From assembly GCA_963693305.1 (NCBI GenBank), contig OY855903.1, positions 25,750,455 through 25,814,454 of the forward strand: a DNA stretch of 64,000 nucleotides. The letters run 5' to 3'. The notes under the pieces were generated by a model. The model had not been told where the DNA came from and made no database searches. It worked only from the letters and a program-made list of their open reading frames with translations. Shown piece after piece: positions 11,947-23,000 of this stretch; position 1 is the first letter of the stretch; each line of letters begins with the position of its first letter. The stretch is from Meandrina meandrites. Lineage: Eukaryota > Cnidaria > Anthozoa > Scleractinia > Meandrinidae. The translations under genes and the position numbers were made by a program.

Positions 11947-12490
11947 GATCCCCACTAATTTGTGCATAATTAAAGAGGCAAAACTTGTATTGCGACTTTC
12001 TCGAAAACTATAAATCTTTAATTAGAAAGTTGCAATAACATGCATTTCCGTAAATAGTTCTCCAAAAGTGTACTTCAGACAAAGTATCAGAATTTTCGAT
12101 TTTTCGAGCCGGTCCACCAACTCTCGATATTCTGGTCCCAGGGAAACAGTGAGATTTCAGTTCCAAAGACCCTCAATATTAGGAACAAGTGCGGGTCGAG
12201 GGGAAACAAAACTAAGTGTTTCCCGTGGGGACAGTCGTTACGAATTTTGTTATACCCCAGACTTTAAATAAACGCTTTGCTGTCTTTATCCGTTCACCAC
12301 TAAATTTTTCCCTCAGCTGAAAATGACAGGAATTTATTCATTGACAATCTTAACACTGCGCGATACTTCGAGCTTTCGAAGTTAGGGAATTTGCATTGAG
12401 GAATATCCATCTTTAATTACATGTAAATTTTTGCATGAATAAATATTTTTTTGTTTTTCGACAGTGTTGACTCCCGAATATGAACAAAAC

Positions 12491-12776
12491 AATGAATAAA
12501 AGTTTAGCTTTTGTGCACAACTTCGAATTACTTCTTCATGATCACGTGCACACGAAAGGAAAAGTGGGAAAGTGTGCTTGCGATTAGCTCCACTCTGGCT
12601 TTCTTGAAATTGACTTTCATTTCTTAGTATGGGTGTCAATGAATAAAAGTTTAGCTTTTGTGCACAACTTCGAATTACTCCCTCATGATCACGTGCGCAT
12701 GCCAGGAAAAGTGGGAAAGTGTGGTTGCGGTTAGCTCCACACTGGTTTGCTTGCAGTTGGCTTTCATTTCTTAATT
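12491..12776. repeat. direct tandem duplication, period 147 bp
   Basis: Two adjacent copies (12491-12637 and 12638-12776). Each starts AATGAATAAAAGTTTAGC and ends near TTTCATTTCTTA, with scattered substitutions. Confidence 0.85.
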
Positions 12777-13202
12777 AGTAAAGGTAGCACAACATGTACG
12801 TAGAAATGGGTTCCAGTCTCCAAGCGGATTTCTAATGTTGGAGTATACATTTTAGCCACGACCGTTGTCGCCCTAAGGAGTTTAGCGAGTTTTGTTCGCC
12901 CTAGGAGTTATGCAGTTATACGTTCTCGTCCAATAGAAAACTGCATTTCACTGCGGGGGTATAGAACACGAGTTGTTATTCATCAGAGAACTAAATCCAA
13001 CTCTGAACGCTCAATCGGATTCAATCCATGCTAAAGTATTCTGTATTTCATAAATGATAAAATCGTAGCAACGTAATGAAACGTAATGAGAAAAACTCTA
13101 AAATCAGCCGATATTAAAGACGCTTTTCGCCAATAAATGAATAGGTTTATTTTTCTTTTTCGTTTTAGATTTCCGTGGGTACACATCGTGCGTATATGCT
13201 CA

Positions 13203-14177
13203 CTACGCCCCTGCAGTGGTCATCATGTGTTCAAATTCGGAATATTCCACGTATCCATTCCCTGGAAATGAAATGAAAAAAAGGCTTGATTCATCGGAAT
13301 AAAATAGACGCTGGACATCCCCAGGCATCAGTTTGCCAAATGTTTCCTCGAGGGGCCTACCTTTTCCTTGAAAGGCTCTATATTTAGAATCCCCCCTCAT
13401 CCCACTCTACCAAAAAGTTTCGAGCCTAGTGGTGCATCAGGTCGGAGCAAAAATCTCGTTTTCAGAAGAAAAGAGGGACTAGGAGTATTTGTGCTCCTCC
13501 CTGAATGGGATGCTAGTCCATCGCAGGGCTACCCCCCAGCAGTAAATTCGCCGGTACCCGTTTATACACCTGGGTGGTTTCGCAAGAACACAACGCAGTG
13601 TTCTCGGCAAGGCTCGAACTCGGACCGCTCGATCCCGAGCCCAGCGCAATAACCATTAGGCCACCACACCTCCACAAAATCGGTCTACTACTCAGGTCAC
13701 GCCTCCGCAAAGCACTCTGCCAAAGTTATTAAAAGCTCTCCTACCAAAACATAATACTGTCCCCCATCTTTTCCTTCCACAGAATAGAGATTTAGCTTCC
13801 TGTAATACCATATCTCACCCAACTGTTCCAAGAACTAAATATAGAAAAAGATCTATTCTTTCATGCACTGGCTGGCATCCTTGTACCCCCGCCACGGAAT
13901 GGGTGAGCCTGTTGGCCAGTAAGCATTGCACCGCCCTTCGGAGAACTTGCTTGTCCAAACCCAAAAAAGCACACACACAAAAACACTGGCTTGCATTAGT
14001 TAATTGATATAGGGCTGTAATTATAAAGTCTGTGTTACCATTGCTGTCCGCAGTATTGGCCATAGCTTCAGCGTCGTCAGCTGACGAGTTAATTCATGAC
14101 TTCTTTAAACTCTTCTACTGAGATTTTCCCATCGCCATTCTTGTCAAACACTTTGAAATCTAGTTCTTTTACCAATT
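13203..14177 (-). pseudogene. CaM-O: broken calmodulin-like gene copy
   Basis: Two recognisable exons remain. The EF1 exon (14177-14039) is 139 bp instead of 144. It starts well (E-L-V-K-E-L-D-F-K-V-F-D, loop DKNGDGKISVEE), then hits an in-frame TAA after EEFKEVMN. It resumes in another frame as SSADDAEAMANTADSNG before a good donor. The EF2 exon (13261-13203) reads NGYVEYSEFEHMMTTAGA and then TAG, so EF3 and EF4 are gone. No 31-bp exon 2 or start exon is found upstream. Intron and flank sequences match the CaM-N EF1 region (about 37.0-38.3 kb), so it is a partial duplicate of that unit, later hit by a SINE. It is unlikely to make a working protein; a two-EF fragment cannot be fully excluded. 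Confidence 0.75.
13438..13682 (-). mobile_element. tRNA-derived SINE, reverse orientation, in the CaM-O intron
   Basis: Its complement starts with a tRNA-like head (GTGGTGGCCTAATGGTTATT, A-box-like). It continues with the same body as the SINE at 20074-20367, including CCAGGTG, a GAATTTACTGCTGGGG block and a GCGATGGACTAGCATCCCAT block. It is more diverged than that copy. Confidence 0.75.
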
Positions 14178-14515
14178 CTGTCAAGTAACAATGGACAAAA
14201 AGTCCTAATAAGAGGACTGCAGGATTGAATTTTGGAATTCAATGAAGTCTGGACGCGATCAAGTAACGTAGCATTACGTAAAAGCACACACTACTTACAA
14301 GCACCAGAAGGTTTCGATACCCATGTGTTATAATATTACATACTACACCGGCTCCTAAATCTGTGATCGTGTCCTTTCGTTAACTCCGGATCCAGTGACA
14401 GAATAAGAACAGAAAATGGGCAATTCAAGATCTTCAGGCATTGTTCGTGCATCACAAAATAATTAATCAGTTAGTTAATTGCATTTCGTGCAGTGGCATA
14501 ATAAAACAATTATTA

Positions 14516-14628
14516 TCCTGCTCAATCTTGCGGAATATCGTCTTATATCGTCTTATTTTAGCCAAGTCGGCCTACGGCCTCGTCGGCTAAGTATCAAGCC
14601 ATATTCCCCGCGATTTTGCAGGACAATT
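14516..14628. repeat. foldback element
   Basis: Outer arms TCCTGCTCAATCTTGCGG and its imperfect mirror at about 14606-14628 enclose an inner hairpin (AGCCAAGTCGGCC / GGCCTCGTCGGCT). Confidence 0.55.
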
Positions 14629-14789
14629 GAATACAGACGAATAAAGGCGAATGGTCTATAGTTTCTCAGTTTCTATCTGGATTGGTTTTTCGAGATTCCG
14701 TAAAGTTTTCAAGCCCATAATAGACTATTGGTCACTATTCGCGACTATTCGTCACTCTTGGTACTATTTGCTATTCACTATTCGGGTTT

Positions 14790-15148
14790 TCCAGACACCC
14801 GTAAGAAATGGATCTCACAAACCTGGCAAAAATGCCGGGAAAGATGCCTATCAGGCTAGATGTAGGGATTAACCGCAACAGATCCGTGAGCGAGGAATGT
14901 TGCTGAGTTTCAAAGACCTGGTGGAGTTCGCAGAGAAACGTGCAGATGCCGTAAATGATCAAACCTTTAGTCGAATTGGAAAAACAAGCGGAGCCACGAA
15001 GGCATCTGGGAGGAAACGTTCCAAAGTACCTACGTCCACTGGAATCGAAGATAAAGTGATAATGCCGGCAATGCTTATAACTTCGCTTATTGAAGAGGGT
15101 CCAAACTACCTTTTACGTTCTTCGGTATCGATTTCTTCGTCCTACTAA
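14790..15148 (+). pseudogene. degraded BEL/Pao-like gag fragment
   Basis: A plus-strand stretch reads QQIRERGMLLSFKDLVEFAE, then KRADAVNDQTFSRIGK. The pattern I-R-E-R..F-x-D-L-V-x-F-x-E-x-R-A..N-D is typical of the gag region of BEL/Pao LTR retrotransposons as I remember the family. Stops interrupt it upstream (TAG and TAA before 14880), and no protease, RT or LTR is seen nearby. It is probably a relic, and the assignment is by pattern only. Confidence 0.45.
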
Positions 15149-15378
15149 TGGCTAACTGGGGCTAACATTTCGATCAGTGAAATGTTAGGGAGGCCTTTCC
15201 CCCTAGTAAGTAAAGTAAGTAAGTACTTTATTTAAACACATATCACCAATGAGCCAGGGGCTCGTTTAAAAGTGAACGTGTATTCTAAAAATTACAATAT
15301 AAAAAATTTAAATATGATTATCTAAGCTAGACTATAAAATTTAAAAACTATATAGACAATAAAATTTAAAAATATAAA

Positions 15379-17470
15379 CTATTTGATACAAAGATTACAG
15401 CAACAGTTGGCCTCGGTGGTCAGATTAACATTGTTCAGTAAATTTTTAAAAATTCTAAGAGAGGACGCTCCTCTAATGTTGTCCGATAGGTTGTTCCATA
15501 AACGTGAAGTTTTATAGCGATGAGAATTATGCAAATACTTTGATTTAAAGGTAGGCTGATTAAGCTTACAATAGCCTCTTAGATCATAATTGCTAGAACG
15601 CAATGAGAACAATTCCTTGATGTAGCTTGGCCCCGTAATAAATAAAGATTTATAAAGGAGGATTAGGGCTTGCGTGTATCTGCGATGCTCCAGGGACTTG
15701 ATGTTTACCATCTTAAGTAGATCGCCATATGGAGTTGTCTTGGGCAGATTCTTTAGTGTTCTGATAGCAAATTGATTAGTAAATTCCAGCTTGTTAGAAA
15801 GTCCAGATGAAAGTCCCACTAAAACAGGTGCGCATTATTCCAAATGTGGTAAGATGAAGGCCTTGTAAATATTGATCATCACATCAGCAGGTATAAACTT
15901 TCGTACCCTCCTAAGAGCAGCAACTTTAGCATTGACTTTATCACATACAGATTTAACATGGGCCTTGTAAGTTAATGAGCTGTCTATAGTTAAGCCCAAC
16001 AGTTTTAATTCTTTAACTACATCCAAGGGTGGCTTGGTACGATCTGCAAAAAGCTAGATATGTGTTGGATTGTCGCCCAATGATAACACTTTGGTTTTTG
16101 CCTCATTTACACTTAAGTAATTATACTCAAACCATGAATGAAGCATATCAAAGCTGTTCTGTGAAGTGAATTCTAGAGCATTGGGATTGCGGTTTGATAA
16201 GTATTGAGTTGTATCATCAGCATATAACCTCAAATTAGCATCAACAACAAAGTAAGTGAGATCATTGATAAATAAATTAAATAGAAGTGGTCCCAAGACT
16301 GACCCCTGAGGAACACCATGCTTGATTGTTCTCCAATCTGAGTATGAATTTCCAATCTTAACACGTTGCTTTCTTCCACACAAATATGAGCGAGTGAGAC
16401 ACAAGGCTCTGTCAGAAAAGCCATAGGCTCTCAACTTCGAAAGAGGAAGGCTGTGGGACACGGAGTCGAATGCTTTTGATAAATCCACTGCAACTGCAGC
16501 ACAATGTTCTTTGTTATCAAGCGCGGCTCTAAAATCTTCCGTCATTTTAAGAAGAGCGGTTGTACAGGAGTGACTCTTTAGGAAGCCAGATAATCTATCG
16601 CTTAGCACTGACTTGGAAAACACCAGCATTTGATCATGTTGAACCCTTTCAAAGATTTTAGACAAGGATGTCAGAACAGACACTGGGCGATAATTGGTTT
16701 TGTTAAAGAGTGGAGTCACATTGCTACATTTCCAAAGGCTTGGCCACGCATTAGCTGATATACAGTGGTTAATCAGATTGGTAAGAGGAACTGCCAGGGC
16801 CTCAGATGACACTGCAAGGACCCGCGGTGATATGTTGTCGGATCCGGTGGCCTTGTTAGGTTTGAGAGAGACTAGAAGATCCTTGATATAGCCCACTTCA
16901 ACGCTGGAAAAGGAGAAATGCTTGCACTTATGTCTCCGTCTGATTTCATTGACACTAGCATGGTTAACAAAGTTACTCTCGCACATATTTGGTATGTGTG
17001 CAGAAATATCGTCTGTAAAGTATTTATTAAATACATTGGCAACTTCAGTGTTATCCGTAATCAATCTGCCATCCTCCAATAGTTGTATATTTTGTTGTGG
17101 AGCACATTTAGAAGGCAATAAGGGTTTGAATTTTTTCCAGAATTCGCCTGGATGGGCACATTCAGTTGAGGTGCGAATGAAATATGATTTCATAGATTTG
17201 CTCTTTAAGGTAGTCACCATGTTTCTTTGTTTCTTGTAATTCTCCCAGTTATCTTGAGTTCTATTGTTCTTAAATTTCCTCAATAGGATGTTACGCTTTG
17301 AGATTGCAGAGGATATTTCAGGCGTGATCCATGGTAGCTGATCCCCCCTAATAAATTTCTTTTTGTGTGGCATGTGTTGGTCCACAACATCGTACAACAG
17401 CTGATACCAGTGTTCGCAAATATCATCAACATTGTCGTATATATAGGCTGAATCCCACGGGATTTTACTG
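15379..17470 (-). pseudogene. LINE ORF, C-terminal part: reverse transcriptase (two stops)
   Basis: Continues the upstream frame after a one-base shift (ILGDLSKIPWDSAYIY..). Reverse transcriptase blocks are all present: AVAVDLSKAFDSVSH (motif A, catalytic Asp), GVPQGSVLGPLLFNLFINDL (motif B) and LYADDT (motif C, catalytic Asp pair). NYRPVS and SKIFERV lie upstream. TAG near 16052 and TAA near 15833 interrupt the tail, but the same frame continues through VKELKLLGLTID, KSLFITG and ASSLRIFKNLL to a stop at 15379. The RT core (about 16140-16690) is uninterrupted. A functional ancestor would have had one continuous ORF of about 1100 codons. Confidence 0.85.
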
Positions 17471-17477
17471 AGATCAC

Positions 17478-18815
17478 CTAATATTCCTCTCTTTCCAAGT
17501 TTTTCATACTTCGATATTCAATGAGCTTTGGTGGAGGTCGTTGAATTTTCTGCTTTCGTATGGTATAGATTAGATCATGATCACTAATACCCAGTTTCAT
17601 TGTTCCACTTAAGGCAAACCGTTCAGGGTTACTGGTGAGGATGACATCAATCAAGGATGCAGAGTTGTTTGTTACACGCGTTGGGTCAGTAATTGTATTA
17701 GACATACAAAAACAATCACAGAACTCAGTTAAATGAGAATCTGCCTCAGTATTGCCATCGACATACATGTTAAAGTTGAGATCGCCAATAATGAGCAGTT
17801 CATTTCTGATGTTAAACAGTGACTCAGCTGCAGAGTATATTGATGGCAAAAAATCTGCTGGCTTGTTTTTTGTGGGAGATCTATAGCATGCAAGAACAAG
17901 GAATCTTGAGTTGTTGTGACCCTTCATATCAATACAAATCGACTCCATGTTGGGTGGCTCCAATTTCAGTCTCCTATAGGCAGACACACCATTCCTGATG
18001 TATACCAACAGACCACCACCTCCCTTCTTCCGATCTTTCCTCATGATCCTGTAACAAGGGTGCTGCAGAAGAGTACTATCATATGTAGAGTCAAGTTTAG
18101 TTTCCGAGATGGCAAGAATGTCAAATAAGCCTTCGTTCAGAAGAAGTTTAACTTCATCAATCTTATTCCAAATACTGTTGATGTTGATGTGAGCTATAGA
18201 TAAATTGAATTTATAATACGATAAGACGTTGGTCTTGAAGCTGGATATTTCGTCTGCTTGTAAGTCAGTGGAGACCATAGAAGAATCAATAGAAGAGCTG
18301 ACTGACGAGTTCAGTGTTGTATTAAAGAATGGCAAACCTGACAATAAACAAGGCGGGCAAATCCAATTAAAGGTATCCATTTCTTTGAGGCTTGTGTATT
18401 GACTTGGCGTGACGCGTCCACATTTTATATGGCACCTAGAGTCGCAATCGTCGCAGCTTAAAGCTCGATGGTTTCGAGCAATAGATTTGTTGCAAACAAT
18501 GCACTTTTCAGGGCCAGGGTTTATATTGACATCGCCACTAGTGATAAGGCGAAACAAGTGGAAGCTACAATCTGAATTAGAATAGTAGTTGACCCTTGAC
18601 GCAAAGTAGCCTTTGCCACGAGTTACGGATACAATATGGCGGACATGCTTCCAAAAGCAAATGTGCCAACTTTTCAGTGCATTTTCGTCGGTGTTGCCAC
18701 CAAAATGTGACCAATTGATACAATTGTTTCTTCCGTAACCATTGAGATTGTTTCCAACTAAGTGCGAAGTAGTAACTGTAAGCAAAATCAAAAAAAGTTC
18801 GGAGAGTTGAAACAC
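17478..18815 (-). CDS. LINE ORF, N-terminal part: 2A-like motif, PHD finger, APE endonuclease
   Basis: 445 codons. Residues 1-20 (MFQLSELFLILLTV..) look like a signal or anchor. SGDVNINPGP near residues 92-101 is a 2A-like ribosome-skipping motif. A PHD zinc finger follows (C-I-V-C .. C-D-D-C .. H-I-K-C .. W-I-C-P-P-C). From about residue 205 comes an APE-type endonuclease with its expected motifs: N in AHININS, E in AISETKLD, Y/R in ACYRSP, GDLNFN, SLIDVI and the catalytic SDHD. Together these nick target DNA for target-primed reverse transcription. The frame closes at REEY, where a single-base shift leads into the reverse transcriptase frame. The endonuclease looks intact. Confidence 0.85.
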   Translation of the reverse strand: MFQLSELFLILLTVTTSHLVGNNLNGYGRNNCINWSHFGGNTDENALKSWHICFWKHVRHIVSVTRGKGYFASRVNYYSNSDCSFHLFRLITSGDVNINPGPEKCIVCNKSIARNHRALSCDDCDSRCHIKCGRVTPSQYTSLKEMDTFNWICPPCLLSGLPFFNTTLNSSVSSSIDSSMVSTDLQADEISSFKTNVLSYYKFNLSIAHININSIWNKIDEVKLLLNEGLFDILAISETKLDSTYDSTLLQHPCYRIMRKDRKKGGGGLLVYIRNGVSAYRRLKLEPPNMESICIDMKGHNNSRFLVLACYRSPTKNKPADFLPSIYSAAESLFNIRNELLIIGDLNFNMYVDGNTEADSHLTEFCDCFCMSNTITDPTRVTNNSASLIDVILTSNPERFALSGTMKLGISDHDLIYTIRKQKIQRPPPKLIEYRSMKNLEREEY

Positions 18816-19230
18816 TGGGAACTGATGATTTCATCTCAGCTTTTCGAAGGGGAACTTTCGAGGACATCAGATCGGAAAGAGGAACTAACCTTGTTGGAGT
18901 GTAGCACGAATTAAAGGACACCATTGGGGGATGGAAACAGACTAAGATTTACCACGAATTGCAGCGGAAAGGAGTCAAGCCGTGGACCTTTCACCTACAC
19001 TTAACTTGACAATGGCGTCATGATATTTCGCTAGTTTTTACTTGAAAGGGAACTTGAAGAATTTAAATTAACATTCCCCCCTTAAGGAAGAATTTTTAGA
19101 AATGCTTTGTTCAAATCCCGTTAAGATGTTACGACAACTTTCCGGGTTCCCTTGGTCAGGGAAAAGGATGGGAAACTTAAGGTATGTAAATCCAAGTCTT
19201 TTCGTAAGCTGTTCGTTGGCTACACCCTGG

Positions 19231-19319
19231 TAGCCTGCGAACGCAGACATATTTCCGGCTGTCGCTTGTTTTCGGTGGAGACAAGCGACAGCCGGAAATA
19301 CGTCTGCGTTCGCAGGCTA
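19231..19319. mobile_element. 89-bp foldback MITE with 9-bp target duplication
   Basis: Almost entirely two inverted arms starting TAGCCTGCGAACGCAGAC around a short loop. Flanked by the direct repeat ACACCCTGG (19222-19230 and 19320-19328). A 9-bp duplication fits Mutator-like or Merlin-like transposition (known). The element is absent at the matching place in copy 2. Confidence 0.8.
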
Positions 19320-19988
19320 ACACCCTGGTGGTGGGACGCCGGTTTTATATTACATCTATCCTATGCTGGGTTAAGTTTGGTTATATTCTACAGGGTTAAT
19401 TCTATTGTTGGAGCGAAGTTCTATATATTTTCTGAAATTGTCGGAGGATTGATTTTGCTGTAGTAGATCCCTGCCTCTAGAAGCCTGGCAAACTTTGTCG
19501 CTGCAAGGGTGGTTCTCCCCTGTGTAAGTTACAACACTGAAAACAGCGTCCTCAACTTATGGTTTCACATTGCAATTTGTGTTCTTCAGTTTGCGTGATT
19601 CTTTTTTTGTGTTTTTCTTCGATCGTTGAACGCGGGGAAAGAGCGGCGAGTGAACTGGACTCTAGCGCAAAACGAGAGGCGCGTGCTTTGCGCTCGCTTT
19701 GCTCGCCGACTTTCTCGCGTTTTTTTTTTTGCGTTGAAAAACAGAGACGCTGTGAACAGTCTATCTTCTCTGGGATGTTCAAGGACAAAACACACATCTG
19801 GGCAATGTAAAAGAATTTTACTAGACAGTATAATCCCACTGGTAGCTACAGAGTATGACGAGTATTTATAGAGCCGGCGTTCACACTTATGCTTGCAGCA
19901 TGCAAGTTCTACTTGTATTTGCAAGGTTGTGATGAAAAAAACACACAAAAAAAACATTTCTCTCGCTCTTGTTCTGCTCACTTCACAA

Positions 19989-20017
19989 TTACTTGGGCAT
20001 GGCCAACTGGACAAACT
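19989..20017 (-). CDS. CaM-M last exon
   Basis: 29 bp after CTTTTACAG: E-F-V-Q-L-A-M-P-K-stop. It corresponds to E-F-V-Q-M-M-T-A-K of calmodulin. The same exon recurs at 35919-35947. Confidence 0.75.
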
Positions 20018-23000
20018 CTGTAAAAGATAATAAAAAAAATTAATAAAAATTGACTGTGAGCATTATCAGGGTTTTTTTTGTGGGAGGATCGGTGGCCTAA
20101 TGGTTAGTGCGCTGGACTCCGGATCGGGCGGTCCGGGTTGGCCAGGGCACTGCGTTGTGTTCTTGGGCAAGACACTTTACTCTCATAGTGCCTCTCTTTA
20201 CCCAGGTGCATAAATGGGTACGGGCGAATTTACTGCTGGGGGTAGCCCTGCGATGGACTAGCATCCCATCCAGGGGGGAGTAGAAATACTCCTAGTCGCT
20301 TCATGCTACGGAAACCGAGATAAGCTCCGGCCTGATGGGCCCGTAGGCTCGTATACAGACTTTACCTATTATCAGGGTTACATTAATGTCTTCTCTTTGT
20401 TTTCTCTTCTCTATTGTTTTTGCTACTCTCATCACGATACTTCACGTACGAAATGTTTTCCAAAATTCAAAATACTGTTTGCTCTCGAGCGCAGTACACA
20501 TATGCTCCCGAGCTACAGTTCCCGTGGGTACCCTCGAGGAACTGGCAACTGGCCACTTAATGGGGTTTCGTCAGAAATTAGCATAAGGCCTTTAAGGGTC
20601 CTTTTAGAAAGGCCACGTTATTAAAATACAAAGTAGCGTAAAGTGGAATCACAGAATCACACAAAGACGACAAGCAACCTGCGTTTGAATGATTTCATTA
20701 TCAGACGTCACATTATGTATGGCCGTATATTGGGGAATATTGGCTGGAGGTGGCGGCAATACGGACCGAGCATAGCGAGCTCCATACAAAAACGACCGAG
20801 GGCCAATGTTCCACAGCACGGCTCGAGCAAGCTAGGTTAGTAAGTAGTTTATTTTATTGCACTCGTTGAAGGTGCAGTGCAAATTTTAAATTTGTCGGCT
20901 TTCGAAAACAAAAACAAAAATACTCGGCTTATGACCGTTCCCATGAAAACAGTCCGTACGGCAAAATCCTTACCAAGAAAGAACAAATCCCCAGAGTCTG
21001 TCCTGGCGACCTTCCGCTGACTGAGGAGCCGACAGACTCTGGTTCGGTTCGAGCGCACAGCGGTCAAACGTCGCGTGCGTGCGCATTTCCCGTCAAAACT
21101 GCTCCATACGAAGTCTTAAATTTTCGAAATCTTTCGCTTTAAAGCCGAAAGTTGAGACAGTCACTGAAAAAACTTAAGGTTTATACGCCACTATGCATTG
21201 CAAATTTGATAATTGTTCTCCACTGAGTCTCCCAGCAAGAACTATTCTTTCACGGTGTTATTTTTATAACGTTTTCCTTCAAAAGTCTCTCACATTTTCG
21301 CTTCAAACTCTTAAGCTTAGTTTCCATTAGCAACATAAGGATCATAAGCATAAGCATAATCATAAACATAAACATAAGATTCTTATGTTCTAGTGGGAAC
21401 TTCCGCACTTAAAACTCAAAGAATGGTATTCCATTGCGTGTCTCTGTTAAAATGAACCGACCCGAAAGAACTGGACCTAGAATTTTATTGCCCAAAACAC
21501 AATGACCCAGTTGCGTCATTATGTTTCGCATTATGTCGTTATGATTTTCGCGTTCCCACTATAAAGAAAAGCAACATAGTCATAGTCATAGACATAATCA
21601 TAATCATAAGAAAATGGTCGATCATTTTCTTATGATTATGATTATGTTGATCATAAGGGCGCTTATGATTATGTTTCTGGACGTTCCCACTAAGACATAA
21701 GCGACATAACAGCGTTATGTTTGTGCTTATGATTATGATTATGATCGTTATGTCGCTAGTGAGAACTAGGCTTTACAAAGTTCGAGGCAGCGAAAACCGA
21801 AAGTACCGTTGGATTTTGCGTTTGACCGCTGTGAAGGGTTCGAGATTGGACAAGATCGTACCATCATAATTGACTCTTCCATCAGAATCCAGATCAGCGC
21901 TTTTGATCATGTCATCAATTTCTTTCTGTGGGTAGCTCTTCCCACCAAACGTCTTTATCATCGCTAGTGCCAGTTCATCGCTAGTGATGTAGCCATCCCC
22001 GTTAGTGTCAAATTTTTTGAAGTAAGACTTCATGTGATCACCAGTCATTTGACTCGCCAGCATGTCTTCAAACTCAGAATATTCCACGTTTCCATTTCCT
22101 GGAAGAAAACGGAAAGGCTAAATTACAGTGCCACGCGCCGTACCCTTGAAAAAATTTTCATCCCCCTGCTTCCAAAAAAATAATGGTCCGCCCCATAGAT
22201 AGACAAGATAAAGCCACTTATTCAGTATTCTAAATATCCTAAATCACATCAAAATAAGCCAAAATATATATATTTTCAATTCCTTTGCAATTTATGCAAT
22301 ACTGCTCAACAAAGATTTCAATTTCCTTTAACGTTTCGACACAGGAGAGTAAAGAAAACATTGCGTGCAGAATGTAATTTAATTAAGCGAAATATTTTCA
22401 CGTCTATTCAACACTACAAGCAGTTGAATGAAAGAGTTTTGTTTTCGTGACTGAGAACAGCTTCCAAATAGTCAATATATGTAAATAACAATCAGATCAG
22501 AATTCAATAACTATTAAAGCGAGTTTTCATTCTGTCTTAACTACTTTTTGGCAAGTCTCAATATTTATGCAAATTTCGCGCGAAATGTAATTTGATTACA
22601 CTGTCTTGTTTTCAAGCTCTAGATTGAATCTTGAATGGTGAGAAAAAAAACTCTTTTTAATGAAAGTTGCATTCTGTGAATGAAATCCTGCTTCAGTTGA
22701 ATTGAACAATCAATTGCTGACTACAAGTTTATTTAATTTTCCATTTTTTTCAAAGTTATTTTTTGTTTATGAACACAAATGTCACTTCTGGATTTTTTCA
22801 TCAAAAGATGTCGATTTCACGTTGCGTTTCCCACGGATTATAAAAAAACATGCAGCTGGAAGGAGAACATTTTCAGTGGCTTCACACTTGAAAACGAGGA
22901 TTCATATTACTTTGCACTGTAAAACATTTATTCCAATTACATACATGACAATTTCTTTTAGAAGTGCGTGTCGTGCTCGAGCTCAGTTCGACCGTTGCTT

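Larger units (their letters stand above)
10871..13202. other. intergenic, polyEF-L to CaM-O
   Basis: AT-rich DNA with no gene I can support. It contains a foldback at 11826-11946 (GATCC and AATTATTAGAATT arms) and a 147-bp tandem duplication at 12491-12776. It also has the sequence 12830-13000 with ACACGAGTT-type motifs, of unknown nature. Confidence 0.5.
14178..15204. other. repeat-rich gap left of the LINE
   Basis: Positions 14178-14450 keep similarity to the CaM-N flank near 38.2 kb. A foldback (14516-14628) has inverted CCTGCnnAATCnnGC arms and a GGCCTACGGCC centre. A retroelement gag-like fragment follows (14790-15148). No host gene is seen. Confidence 0.5.
15205..18930 (-). mobile_element. 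near full-length CR1/L2-like LINE
   Basis: A minus-strand non-LTR retrotransposon of about 3.7 kb. Reading 5' to 3' it has a 5' leader, ORF part 1 (18815-17478), ORF part 2 (17397-16054 with extensions), a 3' region, and a terminal AAGT/ACTT microsatellite tail (15205-15225). Domain order is hydrophobic N-terminus, 2A-like motif, PHD finger, APE-type endonuclease, reverse transcriptase and C-terminal tail. The PHD plus APE plus RT order and the simple-repeat tail fit CR1/L2-type elements (known). Damage is slight: one frameshift near 17478-17485, and in-frame TAG and TAA stops near 16052 and 15833, all after the RT core or between domains. It therefore inserted fairly recently. The 5' boundary is approximate. 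Confidence 0.85.

Noticed and set aside
13513..13710. tRNA gene candidate (minus strand)
   Set aside because: The tRNA-like head belongs to a SINE: it continues into a SINE body shared with 20074-20367 and has no full cloverleaf.
19586..20014. 142-codon minus frame, conserved at 35534-35944
   Set aside because: It overlaps the last calmodulin exon in another frame and the following 3' UTR. Both copies exist because of the recent segmental duplication, and the frames differ by indels, so conservation is not evidence of coding.
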